This document shows, one piece after another, positions 29,200 to 37,527 of a stretch of DNA of 64,000 nt (its first letter is position 1; each line of letters opens with the position of its first letter). Under the pieces are notes generated by a model. It was not told the DNA's origin. It searched no databases and saw nothing but the letters and a program-made list of their open reading frames with translations. Source of the stretch: Vibrio ostreicida (lineage in GTDB: Bacteria; Pseudomonadota; Gammaproteobacteria; Enterobacterales; Vibrionaceae); the NCBI RefSeq assembly GCF_013074385.2, contig NZ_JABEYA020000001.1:620001-684000 (forward strand), read 5' to 3'. A program made the position numbers and the translations under genes.

Positions 29200-29400
29200 A
29201 TGGACTTGAGCAACATAGGTAGCTTAGATAGTGTGATCTTGCTTGGGATTGTGAATGAAAAACTCCGGATAGAATGCCACAGCTTACAAGACTTGGTCAC
29301 CATGTATGAGATGGACGCCGACACCTTGGTTGTGAAACTGGATGTTGTTGGTTACTGCTATGATCCTTTGACCAACCAGTTTAAGGCCAATGCAGGCTAA
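29200..29400 (+). CDS. DUF4250 domain protein
   Basis: 66 residues filling the DUF4250 domain: LLGIVNEKLRIECHSLQDLVTMYEMDADTLVVKLDVVGYCYDP, ending NQFKANAG. The pattern (SLxDL...DxxxLxxKLxxxGYxYxxxxNQFK) is the family's. It resembles a small helix-turn-helix-like fold; function is not known. The frame runs from 29140, but AAGGAG ends eight bases before the ATG at 29200, which I take as the start. It converges on metR, 23 bases away. Confidence 0.88.
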   Translation: MDLSNIGSLDSVILLGIVNEKLRIECHSLQDLVTMYEMDADTLVVKLDVVGYCYDPLTNQFKANAG

Positions 29401-29423
29401 ACTAGAGTCACCTGACCGTACTC

Positions 29424-30335
29424 CTAAACAACGTTGATCCCTTCAAGATGATTTTTCGACTGATGTCTGGCGGTGTTAAAAAATGCCTGAAGATAGCGTT
29501 TATTTTTTTCTCCGTGACGAGTGGCCGCAAAGAGTCTGCGAGAAAGGCCTGATCCAAAAGATAGGCTGGTAATCAGCCCTTGACGTGAGAACTCGCTGAT
29601 TGCCCAATTGGGCAGAGCGGCGACGCCAAGACCCGCAGAAACCATTTGCACGAGCATCAACGTATTATCAGCTTGTTTCCATTTAGCAGGCTCAATACCA
29701 GCGGGTTGAAGAAAGTGCTTCACCACATCAAGACGATTCTTTTGCACCGGATAGGAAAGCATGGTCTCACTTTGTAAATCCTGTGGCTCGATGCTGGTTT
29801 TCGACGCCAATCGATGATTGGTCGCAGTAACCAATCGCATTTCAAAATCAAATAAGGGTTCATAATGAACCTCTGAGCGCGGCTGGATATCCGATGTGAT
29901 CACGAGATCAAGCTCACCATTTAACAAGGCGGGAAGAGGTTCAAAGCCGAAGCCAGACGAAAAGTCTAATGTCACGCTTGGCCAAGCGACTTGATACTCT
30001 CTCAGTGCCGGCATTAGCCATTGAAAACAAGAATGGCATTCAATGGCCATATGCAAACGACCATTGACATCTTCTTTGAGACTGGCCAGTTCGTTCTCTG
30101 AACGGGCGATTTGGGGCAGTACCTCATCGGCAAGTCGCAGCAGGATGTCCCCTTCTGACGTAAATCTCACGGGGCGAGTTTTACGCAAAAACAGTGGTGC
30201 GCCAATACGTGATTCAAGGTCTTTGAGTTGATGGGATAGGGCCGACTGAGTCAGATGCAAATGGGTCGCCGTTGCGGTGAGAGAACCCGTGTTCCTTAAA
30301 GTGGACAGTGTTTTCAAGTGTTTAAGCTCTATCAT
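29424..30335 (-). CDS. metR: MetR, LysR-type regulator of methionine synthesis
   Basis: 303 residues: LysR helix-turn-helix at the N-terminus (about 1-60, LTATATHLHLTQSALSHQLKDLESRIGAPLFLR) and a periplasmic-binding-protein-like effector domain after it (HSCFQWLMPALREYQVAWP). MetR uses homocysteine as coactivator to turn on metE and related genes and is repressed by MetJ. The divergent position beside metE with MetR and MetJ boxes in between confirms the identity. A MetR box overlaps its own start codon, consistent with autoregulation. Confidence 0.96.
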   Translation of the reverse strand: MIELKHLKTLSTLRNTGSLTATATHLHLTQSALSHQLKDLESRIGAPLFLRKTRPVRFTSEGDILLRLADEVLPQIARSENELASLKEDVNGRLHMAIECHSCFQWLMPALREYQVAWPSVTLDFSSGFGFEPLPALLNGELDLVITSDIQPRSEVHYEPLFDFEMRLVTATNHRLASKTSIEPQDLQSETMLSYPVQKNRLDVVKHFLQPAGIEPAKWKQADNTLMLVQMVSAGLGVAALPNWAISEFSRQGLITSLSFGSGLSRRLFAATRHGEKNKRYLQAFFNTARHQSKNHLEGINVV

Positions 30336-30347
30336 GAATTCCCTTCA
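30335..30347. promoter_or_regulatory. MetR box at the metR start
   Basis: TGAATTCCCTTCA fits the MetR consensus TGAA-N5-TTCA exactly. It begins at the first base of the metR coding region, well placed for autoregulation and within the metR/metE divergent region. Confidence 0.7.
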
Positions 30348-30402
30348 ACTTTTAGCTGTTAACGATGAATACAACTAACTTACCTGCAATTACCGGATGT
30401 GT

Positions 30403-30418
30403 AAACATCTAGATGGCC
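30403..30418. promoter_or_regulatory. Possible MetJ operator (metR side)
   Basis: Two adjoining octamers, AAACATCT and AGATGGCC, match the met box AGACGTCT at 6 and 5 of 8 positions. It is weaker than the second site at 30523-30538. Confidence 0.4.
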
Positions 30419-30522
30419 AAGTGTTGAGTTTGTCTCCGTGTCCAACTCGGTAATATGAATTTTCCTAATGATCAGTGTGAGCAATTGGAGATTGTACCGA
30501 GCGCGTTTAATGGAGATAGTTT

Positions 30523-30538
30523 AGCCATCTAGACGCCT
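30523..30538. promoter_or_regulatory. MetJ operator before metE
   Basis: Tandem octamers AGCCATCT and AGACGCCT match the met box AGACGTCT at 6 and 7 of 8 positions. MetJ binds such tandem boxes with S-adenosylmethionine as corepressor. The site ends 62 bases before the metE start. Confidence 0.6.
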
Positions 30539-30600
30539 CGTTATTTGGCGACTTATTTGGCAGACATTGATAGCGAAACCACATTGAAAGGATCAACCGC

Positions 30601-32886
30601 ATGGCAACGACAACTCATATATTAGGCTACCCAAGAATTGGTGAAAAACGTCAACTCAAGTTCGCATTGGAAAAATATTGGCGTGGTGAGATTGAGCAAG
30701 AAGAGCTCAAATCTGTGGGATCAGGTTTAAGGCACCATCATTGGCAAACACAGATGGATGCGGGGCTAAGTTATGTCACGGCGGGAGATTTTGCGTGGTA
30801 TGATCATGTGTTGACAACCACATTACTCCTCGGTCATGTACCAAAGCGTCATCGTGATGGGCCTTCTGATCTGGATACCTTGTTCAGAGTAGGCCGTGGA
30901 CAGTCTCAGGCTGGTCGTGACGGCAGCGGCTCAGCGGCATCGGATATGACCAAGTGGTTTAACACCAATTACCACTATATCGTTCCGGAGTTCAGCAAAG
31001 ATGACCGTTTTGATGTCAGTTGGCCTCAACTGTTTGATGAAGTCCATGAAGCGGTGAAAACTGGCCACCGTGTTAAGCCTGTGCTTTTGGGGCCACTCAG
31101 CTATCTGTACTTGGGCAAAGAAATTGAACAGGATTTTGATCGTTTGTCACTTTTACCACATTTGTTAACGGCCTATCAAAGCATACTAGCGAAACTAAAA
31201 GAACAAGGAGTCGAATGGGTCCAGATAGATGAACCCATACTGTCTCTGGAACTTGAACAATCTTGGTGCGATGCCTTTCAGCCGGCATATCAGGCCATCC
31301 GCAGCGATGTCAAAATCCTTTTGACAACTTACTTTGATTCCGTCACAGACACGTTGGAAAGAATTGTGGAGCTCGATGTCGATGGACTGCATGTTGATGT
31401 TTGCGCAGCGCCTGAGCAATTGGAAACGATCATTCCATTTCTTCCCGATCATTGGGTTCTCTCTGTCGGGGCGATCAACGGGCGAAACGTTTGGCGAGCC
31501 GATCTTAGTGACTTGCGCCAGCGTTTACAGCCAATAAAAGATAAGTTAGAAGAGAAACTTTGGGTGGCCAGTTCCTGTTCGTTGCTTCACAGCCCAGTTG
31601 ATTTGGACATGGAACCAACACTCTCTGAGGAAGTGCGCAGTTGGTTCGCATTTGCTAAACAAAAAGTCAGTGAAGTCGCCTTATTAGGACGAGCTTTAGA
31701 TGGCGATTTACAAGCGATACAAGCGTGTGAACAATACAGCCAACCGATACAGGCTCGCAAGAATGCCAGTCACGTTAATAAGCCTCAAATTCAGGCCCGC
31801 TTAAGTCAGTTGAACAGAGCAATGGCTGAGCGCAGTGCGCCGTATGCTGAGCGAGCTGTTCATCAACAGGAAGTCCTCGGTTTGCCGCTTTTTCCAACCA
31901 CAACCATAGGGTCGTTTCCGCAAACCAATGAAATCCGTCTTCAACGCAGTGCGTTTCGAAGTGGGCAGTTATCGGAGCCGGAGTATATCAGTGCGCTAAA
32001 AGGTCATATAAAAGATGCGGTTCAGCGTCAGGAAGCGTTGGATCTTGATGTTCTAGTCCACGGTGAAGCGGAAAGAAACGATATGGTCGAGTACTTTGCT
32101 GAAAATTTGGCAGGTTTTCAGACGACCCAATTCGGTTGGGTGCAAAGTTACGGTTCACGATGTGTCAAACCTGCGATTGTCGTCGCCGATATTGAACGTG
32201 AACAGTCTATGACGGTCGAATGGTCCACCTACGCTCAGTCTTTGACCTCTAAACAAATGAAAGGCATGTTGACAGGGCCAGTAACGATTCTCTGTTGGAC
32301 ATTCCCTCGAGAGGACATCAGTCGCAAAGACATTACCAACCAGCTTGCGCTTGCGCTTCGTGACGAGGTTTCCGATTTGCAGGACGCGGGGATCAATATT
32401 ATCCAAATTGATGAGCCTGCCATTCGGGAAGGTCTGCCACTCAAAAAGCGCGACCATGGACAATATCTTGAATGGGCGGTCAATGCTTTTAAGATTTCAG
32501 CGGCGAGTGCGAAGCCTGAAACACAGATTCATACTCATATGTGCTATTCGGAATTCAACGAAATTATTGATTCTGTCGCCGCCTTGGATGCCGATGTTAT
32601 CACCATCGAAACATCACGCTCTAACATGGAACTACTTAAAGCTTTTGAGGAATTCAATTACCCGAACGAAATTGGACCAGGAGTCTATGACATACATTCA
32701 CCCAATATCCCCAGCGAAGATTGGATAGAAGGCTTATTGAAGAAAGCGGCCGAAAAAATTCCTGTCCAGCGCCTATGGGTTAACCCAGATTGTGGGCTGA
32801 AAACGCGCAATTGGTCAGAGACAGAAGCCTCTCTAGCCAACATGGTGTCAGCGGCAAAGAATCTTCGTCAGCAATTCGGGAACTAA
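30601..32886 (+). CDS. metE: Cobalamin-independent methionine synthase
   Basis: 761 residues, the full family length (E. coli 753). It transfers a methyl group from 5-methyltetrahydropteroyl-triglutamate to homocysteine. The two halves are present: N-terminal Meth_synt_1 ([15 protein letters not shown], about 6-320) and C-terminal Meth_synt_2 (about 430-755). Zinc ligands are visible as the His and Cys in HTHMCYSEF (about 643-645) and the Cys of NPDCGLKTR (about 729). AAAGGA lies about ten bases before the ATG. It is divergent from its activator metR. Confidence 0.98.
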   Translation: MATTTHILGYPRIGEKRQLKFALEKYWRGEIEQEELKSVGSGLRHHHWQTQMDAGLSYVTAGDFAWYDHVLTTTLLLGHVPKRHRDGPSDLDTLFRVGRGQSQAGRDGSGSAASDMTKWFNTNYHYIVPEFSKDDRFDVSWPQLFDEVHEAVKTGHRVKPVLLGPLSYLYLGKEIEQDFDRLSLLPHLLTAYQSILAKLKEQGVEWVQIDEPILSLELEQSWCDAFQPAYQAIRSDVKILLTTYFDSVTDTLERIVELDVDGLHVDVCAAPEQLETIIPFLPDHWVLSVGAINGRNVWRADLSDLRQRLQPIKDKLEEKLWVASSCSLLHSPVDLDMEPTLSEEVRSWFAFAKQKVSEVALLGRALDGDLQAIQACEQYSQPIQARKNASHVNKPQIQARLSQLNRAMAERSAPYAERAVHQQEVLGLPLFPTTTIGSFPQTNEIRLQRSAFRSGQLSEPEYISALKGHIKDAVQRQEALDLDVLVHGEAERNDMVEYFAENLAGFQTTQFGWVQSYGSRCVKPAIVVADIEREQSMTVEWSTYAQSLTSKQMKGMLTGPVTILCWTFPREDISRKDITNQLALALRDEVSDLQDAGINIIQIDEPAIREGLPLKKRDHGQYLEWAVNAFKISAASAKPETQIHTHMCYSEFNEIIDSVAALDADVITIETSRSNMELLKAFEEFNYPNEIGPGVYDIHSPNIPSEDWIEGLLKKAAEKIPVQRLWVNPDCGLKTRNWSETEASLANMVSAAKNLRQQFGN

Positions 32887-32938
32887 GTGGTCAGTATCAG
32901 GCCAATGGTTTAAAGGGAAATCCTGTCATAGGATACAT

Positions 32939-32963
32939 ACCCTCATCATCATGTGGTGAGGGT
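32939..32963 (+). terminator. Probable metE terminator hairpin
   Basis: ACCCTCA pairs with TGAGGGT (7 bp, about 11-base loop), followed by TGTTACT. It lies about 50 bases past the metE stop. The T-run is short, so termination strength is uncertain. Confidence 0.45.
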
Positions 32964-32964
32964 T

Positions 32965-33011
32965 GTTACTATTAAGCACCAAACCCGTTCGAGTTGGTGC
33001 TTAATAGTGAC
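32965..33011. repeat. Long hairpin between metE and ohr
   Basis: An 18-bp stem with one mismatch (32965-32982 with 32994-33011) around an 11-base loop, between convergent metE and ohr. No T-run adjoins it on either strand. It could be a shared processing or Rho-linked stop, or a mobile palindromic repeat. Confidence 0.6.
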
Positions 33012-33060
33012 ACAGAGGCTCATCTGCCGTGTCAAACAATGGGCATAGATAAGGCCTATC

Positions 33061-33483
33061 TTAGATCGATTCGCCGTTGACACTAACCTCGACATCAATA
33101 TTGCCGCGAACCGCATTGGAATAAGGGCAGACTTGGTGTGCCAGTCTCGTCAGTTCTAATGCTTGTTCTTGAGGAAGGTCAAGTTGTGCTTCTAATCGAA
33201 CCGTCAAGGCAAAGCCGCCGTTTTCATTTGGACCAATGCCTACCTCAGCAGTGACAGGCGCTTGTTTAATCGCAACGTTGGTTTCTCTGGAGACGTGAAG
33301 AATCGCGTTAGAGAAACAGGCAGAATAACCGGCAGCAAAGAGTTGTTCTGGATTGGTTGCGAGCCCGCTGCCGCCCATTTCTTTGGGGTAAGCAAGATCA
33401 AGATGTAATAATCCATCGTCGGTGCTTACTTGACCGTTACGACCTGAAAGTGCTTTGGCGGTGGTTGTATAGAGTGTTTTCAT
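33061..33483 (-). CDS. ohr: Ohr, organic hydroperoxide resistance protein (OsmC family)
   Basis: 140 residues, matching Ohr. The two catalytic cysteines lie in GYSACFSNAI (about residue 59) and HQVCPYSNAVRGN (about residue 123), with an Arg and Glu expected nearby (EMGGSGLATNPEQLFAAGY). It reduces organic and fatty-acid hydroperoxides with lipoylated partners. The frame opens 30 bases earlier, but AAAAAGGAAAAATCA before the ATG at 33483 decides the start. Divergent from ohrR, which should repress it. Confidence 0.95.
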   Translation of the reverse strand: MKTLYTTTAKALSGRNGQVSTDDGLLHLDLAYPKEMGGSGLATNPEQLFAAGYSACFSNAILHVSRETNVAIKQAPVTAEVGIGPNENGGFALTVRLEAQLDLPQEQALELTRLAHQVCPYSNAVRGNIDVEVSVNGESI

Positions 33484-33500
33484 TGATTTTTCCTTTTTAT

Positions 33501-33522
33501 TTAAGTTGTGCACAATTTAATT
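33501..33522. promoter_or_regulatory. OhrR-type operator at the ohr promoter
   Basis: TTAAGTTGTGCACAATTTAA is nearly a perfect palindrome. The 17-mer from 33506 recurs at 33565-33581 with two changed bases, so two related sites flank the divergent promoters. Confidence 0.6.
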
Positions 33523-33563
33523 TCCGACAATCTTATATCGAAAATGAGTTAAGATGCAACTAT

Positions 33564-33581
33564 ATTGTGTGCAATTTAATT
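33564..33581. promoter_or_regulatory. OhrR-type operator at the ohrR start
   Basis: ATTGTGTGCAATTTAATT repeats the first operator with two differences and lies 19 bases before the ohrR start codon, consistent with autorepression. Confidence 0.55.
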
Positions 33582-33599
33582 AAAGAGATCAGATCGACT

Positions 33600-34058
33600 A
33601 TGACCAAACGCCGCCAAAAGAGCGATCTCACGAGTGATGAGGCTTTGTTACTCGACAATCAAGTGTGTTTCCCGTTGTACAGTGCTGCAAATGCTGTTAG
33701 TCGTGCTTACCGCCCTATCTTGGATCAACTCGAATTGACGTACTCTCAGTATCTAGTGATGATGGTGTTGTGGGAACAAGATGGGGCAAGTGTGAAAGAA
33801 GTGGGGGCTCGTCTTTATCTGGACTCCGGTACACTAACACCGCTTCTTAAACGTCTTGAATCGAAGGGGTTTGTGGCTCGATCGCGCAGTGAGGAGGATG
33901 AACGGGTAAGAGTACTGAATCTGACTGCAGAAGGCCGACGCCTTCAAAAAGTGGCGAATTCAGTGCCCAGCGCGATGAAATGTAAAATAGATTTGTCGAT
34001 TGACGAGTTAATGAGTTTGAAGCATTTGTGTGAAAAAGTCGTCAAGAAGCTGGCCTAA
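33600..34058 (+). CDS. ohrR: OhrR, MarR-family peroxide-sensing repressor
   Basis: 152 residues with a winged-helix MarR domain (VKEVGARLYLDSGTLTPLLKRLESKGFVARSRSEEDERVRVLNLTAEGR). The redox cysteine lies in DNQVCFPLYSA at residue 23, the position used by OhrR to sense organic peroxides; a second cysteine in LKHLCEKVV near the C-terminus is of the 2-Cys type. The frame is open from 33357, but the first plausible start is the ATG at 33600. Divergent from ohr. Confidence 0.93.
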   Translation: MTKRRQKSDLTSDEALLLDNQVCFPLYSAANAVSRAYRPILDQLELTYSQYLVMMVLWEQDGASVKEVGARLYLDSGTLTPLLKRLESKGFVARSRSEEDERVRVLNLTAEGRRLQKVANSVPSAMKCKIDLSIDELMSLKHLCEKVVKKLA

Positions 34059-34140
34059 TGGTGCGGACGTTAAGATCAATCAAGAGGGTAATGTGGCCAG
34101 AACGCGTTCTGGCCACATTAGGTTTAACGGTAAATCTAAG

Positions 34141-34740
34141 TTAAAGCGTCAACAAGTAATTCACCAGTTGGTTGTATTCGTCAACTGAGCGAATCTTCTC
34201 CGTTTTAACAATATACTTATTGTTGACCAGTACCCCAGGTACTCCGGTTAGCGTACTCTTATCAAACTGTTTATCGAAGCTTCGCTGCATGGCGTTGACA
34301 ACAAAGCTGTTGTAAGTTGAGTCGTACTTTTGGGGTTCGACGCCATTGTCAATGAAGAGCTGGCGCAGTGATTGTTCGTTGTTAGGCGCGCTGCGTTTCT
34401 CATGGATCTGTTTAAACATAGCAGGCACCATCGTCTTTTCTACGCCTAATGACACCATCGTGGCGTAAGACTTGGCCATAGGAATCGCCATATTGCCGCC
34501 CATAAAAGCCACATGTACTTTTTCAAAGGTCGTCCCAGCGGGTAAAGCGGATTTGAGGCGCTCTATTGCGGGTTCGAATTGATAACAATGTGGGCAGTAA
34601 AAGGAGAAAAATTCAATCACTTTAGGGGTGGCGGATTTTTCTGTCTCTAGCACTTGGTAATGTGTCCCCAACTCGAATTTTGCTGCGTGAGCACTCACAG
34701 TGAGCAAAAGAGATATAAACAGGGTGAACAACGTTTTCAT
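34141..34740 (-). CDS. DsbA-family thiol:disulfide oxidoreductase
   Basis: 199 residues with a signal peptide ending VSAHA (about residue 19). The thioredoxin-fold active site is CPHC (FFSFYCPHCYQFEP, about residues 49-52), as in DsbA, and the cis-proline is in LTGVPGVLVN. It would introduce disulfides into exported proteins. Vibrios have a main dsbA elsewhere, so this may be that gene or a second copy; I give no symbol. AAGGAA precedes the ATG. Next upstream on the same strand is a small cysteine-rich exported protein, a possible client. Confidence 0.92.
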   Translation of the reverse strand: MKTLFTLFISLLLTVSAHAAKFELGTHYQVLETEKSATPKVIEFFSFYCPHCYQFEPAIERLKSALPAGTTFEKVHVAFMGGNMAIPMAKSYATMVSLGVEKTMVPAMFKQIHEKRSAPNNEQSLRQLFIDNGVEPQKYDSTYNSFVVNAMQRSFDKQFDKSTLTGVPGVLVNNKYIVKTEKIRSVDEYNQLVNYLLTL

Positions 34741-34795
34741 TGATTAAATTCCTTATTGAAACAGTAATTTTAAGCCTAATTGGCTGGTATTTGTG

Positions 34796-35134
34796 TCAGA
34801 TTAAGGAATGAGTAATGGGAGGGCGAAAGGGCACCTGAATTCTTGTGACCACTTTATCGATGCCATCGTTGCCAATTGGAGCACGTGAAGTATCCGGGAA
34901 ATGAGAAGGCGACATACTTGAAATAAACGGAAGGTTAAAAACGCAAGCGGAAGTGCAACAATGTACCGATGCAGAAAGATCGCTGTGCGTTGATATTGAA
35001 CATTCCACAGGCTGAATATGCCGGTTTTCGTGTGAATCAAACAGGCGCTCATTGACTGCGACAGGTGAAGGTTCAGCGATTGGCATACTCCACGCTACAC
35101 TGGCAAAAACAAGCGTAAAAACAATCAGCAACAA
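34796..35134 (-). CDS. Small Cys-containing exported protein, start uncertain
   Basis: About 112 residues from a TTG at 35134. A hydrophobic stretch (LLLIVFTLVFASVAWS) followed by MPIAEPSP looks like a signal peptide; the mature part has a cysteine group (VECSISTHSDLS then VHCCTSACVF). The frame stays open upstream to about 35215 but has no ATG or GTG there, while an ATG with a plausible reading lies in another frame (35204) and stops at about 35121. So either translation starts at TTG, or there is a frameshift in the gene or the sequence. Ends 55 bases before the dsbA-like gene on the same strand. No family recognised. Confidence 0.5.
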   Translation of the reverse strand: MLLIVFTLVFASVAWSMPIAEPSPVAVNERLFDSHENRHIQPVECSISTHSDLSASVHCCTSACVFNLPFISSMSPSHFPDTSRAPIGNDGIDKVVTRIQVPFRPPITHSLI

Positions 35135-35413
35135 AAAATACAGCGGACGAACAACCAGAGCGAGATTTCCTTCAGTGGGGGATGATAATGGGGGGATGGC
35201 ATATTGTTCATTGATATATGCTTACCCTTGCTACTTGCAAAATTATGCCACACATAATGATCTCATCAAGTGATAATCAACACGTAAACCGCGATAACGC
35301 CAGCATAATTGATCTGGCGATAGCCATAGAGCGTGTTTCTTTGGTTGATAAAGCGAACTTTATCCACTTACGGGGTGTCATAAACCACATTGTCAATATA
35401 AACGGACAGATGC
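35135..35413. other. AT-rich divergent region
   Basis: About 280 bases between the Cys-rich protein gene (minus) and the HExxH protein gene (plus). It should hold both promoters. I find no operator or hairpin that I can name. Confidence 0.4.
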
Positions 35414-36619
35414 ATGCTGCATGTTACTCGTATTCTCTTAATCAATTTATTCCTATTTCCTCTTCAAGTGCTGGCGCAACAACCAGTGATATATCAGTTA
35501 TCGGTGGATCATGACGATCCTGACTCGGTAAAAGTTGATGTCGATACACAGTCTCTTGGCACGATTGAATTCAACCCTTCGAGGACACGTGGTAATGATA
35601 CTCAGCCGCAACTGTATTGTACCGAGAGTAGAGAGCACACTTTTTCGCTGTCCTACGGGCAAGCAGCACAATGTCAAAGCGTGCACTGGAGATTGCCGTT
35701 AGATAACGTCACAGCCGAAGGGCTAGACATCGCCGACCAACAAGACAGCCGTAGCGTTCAAAAAGGTTGGTATTTTGTGAGCGAATGGAATTCTCTACCG
35801 AGAATAAAACAAGTCGAAGATGTGGTTGTATGTGGTCCAGACAAACGTTGTCAGCCGATACCTAAGCTTTCCCAAGCGCCGGCATTTGTTGTTTGGGGTA
35901 TGCAAGACTTATCACTGGATATTAATGGACATACGGTGAGGGTGTATAGTGACGTCGATAACGTTATGCACGATTTGGCACGTTGGAAACCGACGTTTGA
36001 AAGGCAGTTGAGTTATCTTGAGAATGTCTTTTCAAACCCTGATCGTAAACAATGGCAAATGGCCTTTTTTGAACGGAAGAAAAGAGCGGGCAACCTGAGT
36101 GGGGCGGCAGGTAATGCGTTAATTTTGATCAACACACTAACGGATAATTCAGGCACTCTATCCGAGCATTCTATCCAGATGCTACTAAAAATTGCGGCGC
36201 ATGAATCAGTGCATATCATGGATACGGCCTCTCGACCCACTTGGGCTGCTGAAAGTCTCGCCGAGTATTACGCGATGAAGTCGTTGCAAAATACGGACTA
36301 TCAAACTAACGATCCTCTGCAAGAGTGGGTGACGTTATCCAAACGCTTTCCGTTTTCCGACACCGGTTTGATCGAAGCGAATCGACGTTACGAACACCAA
36401 CATCAACAACAATATTACCCCTTGTTTTATTTTAAAGGGGCGGCATTTTGGTTCGAGTTAGACCGACAACTGGTCAAGAAAGGGACCAGTTTGGACAGTT
36501 TAATGGCCGGTTTGATGTTTAAAGAAACGGGGGACTTGTCTGACGGTTTTGTCGCAACCGTCGTCAATCAGGTCGGCGCTCAACCATGGCGAAACATCGA
36601 GCAGGCTTACCTTAAATAA
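35414..36619 (+). CDS. Putative exported HExxH zinc metallopeptidase
   Basis: 401 residues with a signal peptide ending VLAQQ (about residue 22). The C-terminal half holds AAHESVHIMD (HExxH, about residues 264-268) followed after 12 residues by the Glu in WAAESLAEYYA, the gluzincin arrangement of M1/M61-type peptidases (W-x-x-E). The N-terminal half has beta-rich sequence and several cysteines (LYCTESRE, AAQCQSVHW, VVVCGPDKRCQPIP) that could pair in the periplasm. I do not recognise the family as a whole. GGA lies before the ATG at 35414. A clear terminator follows. Catalytic activity is inferred from the motif only. Confidence 0.75.
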   Translation: MLHVTRILLINLFLFPLQVLAQQPVIYQLSVDHDDPDSVKVDVDTQSLGTIEFNPSRTRGNDTQPQLYCTESREHTFSLSYGQAAQCQSVHWRLPLDNVTAEGLDIADQQDSRSVQKGWYFVSEWNSLPRIKQVEDVVVCGPDKRCQPIPKLSQAPAFVVWGMQDLSLDINGHTVRVYSDVDNVMHDLARWKPTFERQLSYLENVFSNPDRKQWQMAFFERKKRAGNLSGAAGNALILINTLTDNSGTLSEHSIQMLLKIAAHESVHIMDTASRPTWAAESLAEYYAMKSLQNTDYQTNDPLQEWVTLSKRFPFSDTGLIEANRRYEHQHQQQYYPLFYFKGAAFWFELDRQLVKKGTSLDSLMAGLMFKETGDLSDGFVATVVNQVGAQPWRNIEQAYLK

Positions 36620-36621
36620 AG

Positions 36622-36646
36622 AAGGGGCGCATTCTATGCGCCCTTT
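36622..36646 (+). terminator. Rho-independent terminator of the HExxH protein gene
   Basis: An 11-bp stem (AAGGGGCGCAT with ATGCGCCCTTT, one G-T pair, loop TCT) starts two bases past the stop codon. The T-run is short. Because the next gene converges from the other side, it may serve both. Confidence 0.75.
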
Positions 36647-36665
36647 ACGATGACCACCTCAGCAC

Positions 36666-37397
36666 TTACTGGTTGAAATACTGCTTCATAATTTTATTGG
36701 CGTCGATTTTTTGTAACCCCTGATCAACAATAGCCTTCCATTTTTTTCCAGACTCATCGTTGGCAAAGGCGATGAACAACTCTTTCTCTGCAAGCAATTT
36801 TGAGTTCATTTGTAACGTCTCTTTGGCATTGTGTAAATTCTTATCGCTGGACAGGAGGTAAGCCAGCACATTGCTGTCGATTACGGCCAGAGGAATTCGC
36901 TGCCCCACTACTTTTTTGAGGTTTTGACTGTCACTGGTCACGGCTTCAGACTGCAACTCTCCGCTGGCAACTAGGGTATCGAGCGCTTCGGTATTCACGT
37001 AGCCCCTGACCACGCCGATCTTCATTGACTTGAGATCTTGTAATTGATTCCAAGTAATGGGGTTGGCTTTATTTTCGACAAAACCTAAAGGGCCTGTGCC
37101 GATAGGCTCAGAAAAAACCAGATCGTTGGCTTCAAAGTGATACTCTGGGAAATAACCTGCGTACTTCGTTTGACTTTTGGCAAGGTGGACCGCTCTTTCC
37201 CAAGGATAAAACTCAACATTGAGTTGATGCCCCATCGCCTCTACGGCTGCTTTTACGACGGCAACGGAGGCACCTTGTGAGTCGAGCGCTCGTCCCGAGT
37301 AAGGGGGCCATTCTAACGAGGTCAGAGTGAGTACCTCTGCACGAACAGGAAGGCATATTATTGCCAAACATAGCATCAAAGACTTAAACGGGTTCAT
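36666..37397 (-). CDS. Orphan periplasmic solute-binding protein (SBP_bac_3 type)
   Basis: 243 residues with a signal peptide ending PVRA (about 20). The mature start LTLTSLEWPPYSG and the following VVKAAVEAMGHQLNVEFYPWERAVHLAKSQTKYAGYFPEY are typical of the large vibrio group of polar amino-acid-like binding proteins (TonB/PheC-like) that occur without ABC genes. No permease or ATPase is near. It may feed a sensor or bind an amino-acid-like ligand; the ligand cannot be told. Monocistronic by position. Confidence 0.85.
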   Translation of the reverse strand: MNPFKSLMLCLAIICLPVRAEVLTLTSLEWPPYSGRALDSQGASVAVVKAAVEAMGHQLNVEFYPWERAVHLAKSQTKYAGYFPEYHFEANDLVFSEPIGTGPLGFVENKANPITWNQLQDLKSMKIGVVRGYVNTEALDTLVASGELQSEAVTSDSQNLKKVVGQRIPLAVIDSNVLAYLLSSDKNLHNAKETLQMNSKLLAEKELFIAFANDESGKKWKAIVDQGLQKIDANKIMKQYFNQ

Positions 37398-37527
37398 TTG
37401 ATTGTCCCTTTGTTCCGTGAATGTTGTTAGATCATAGACAATTTTCTAACCAAGATGGTTGTTTTGTATGTATTCCAACGCTTAAACATTAAGTCAATGG
37501 CTCTAGTCTTTGGTATGGCTCTTAGCT

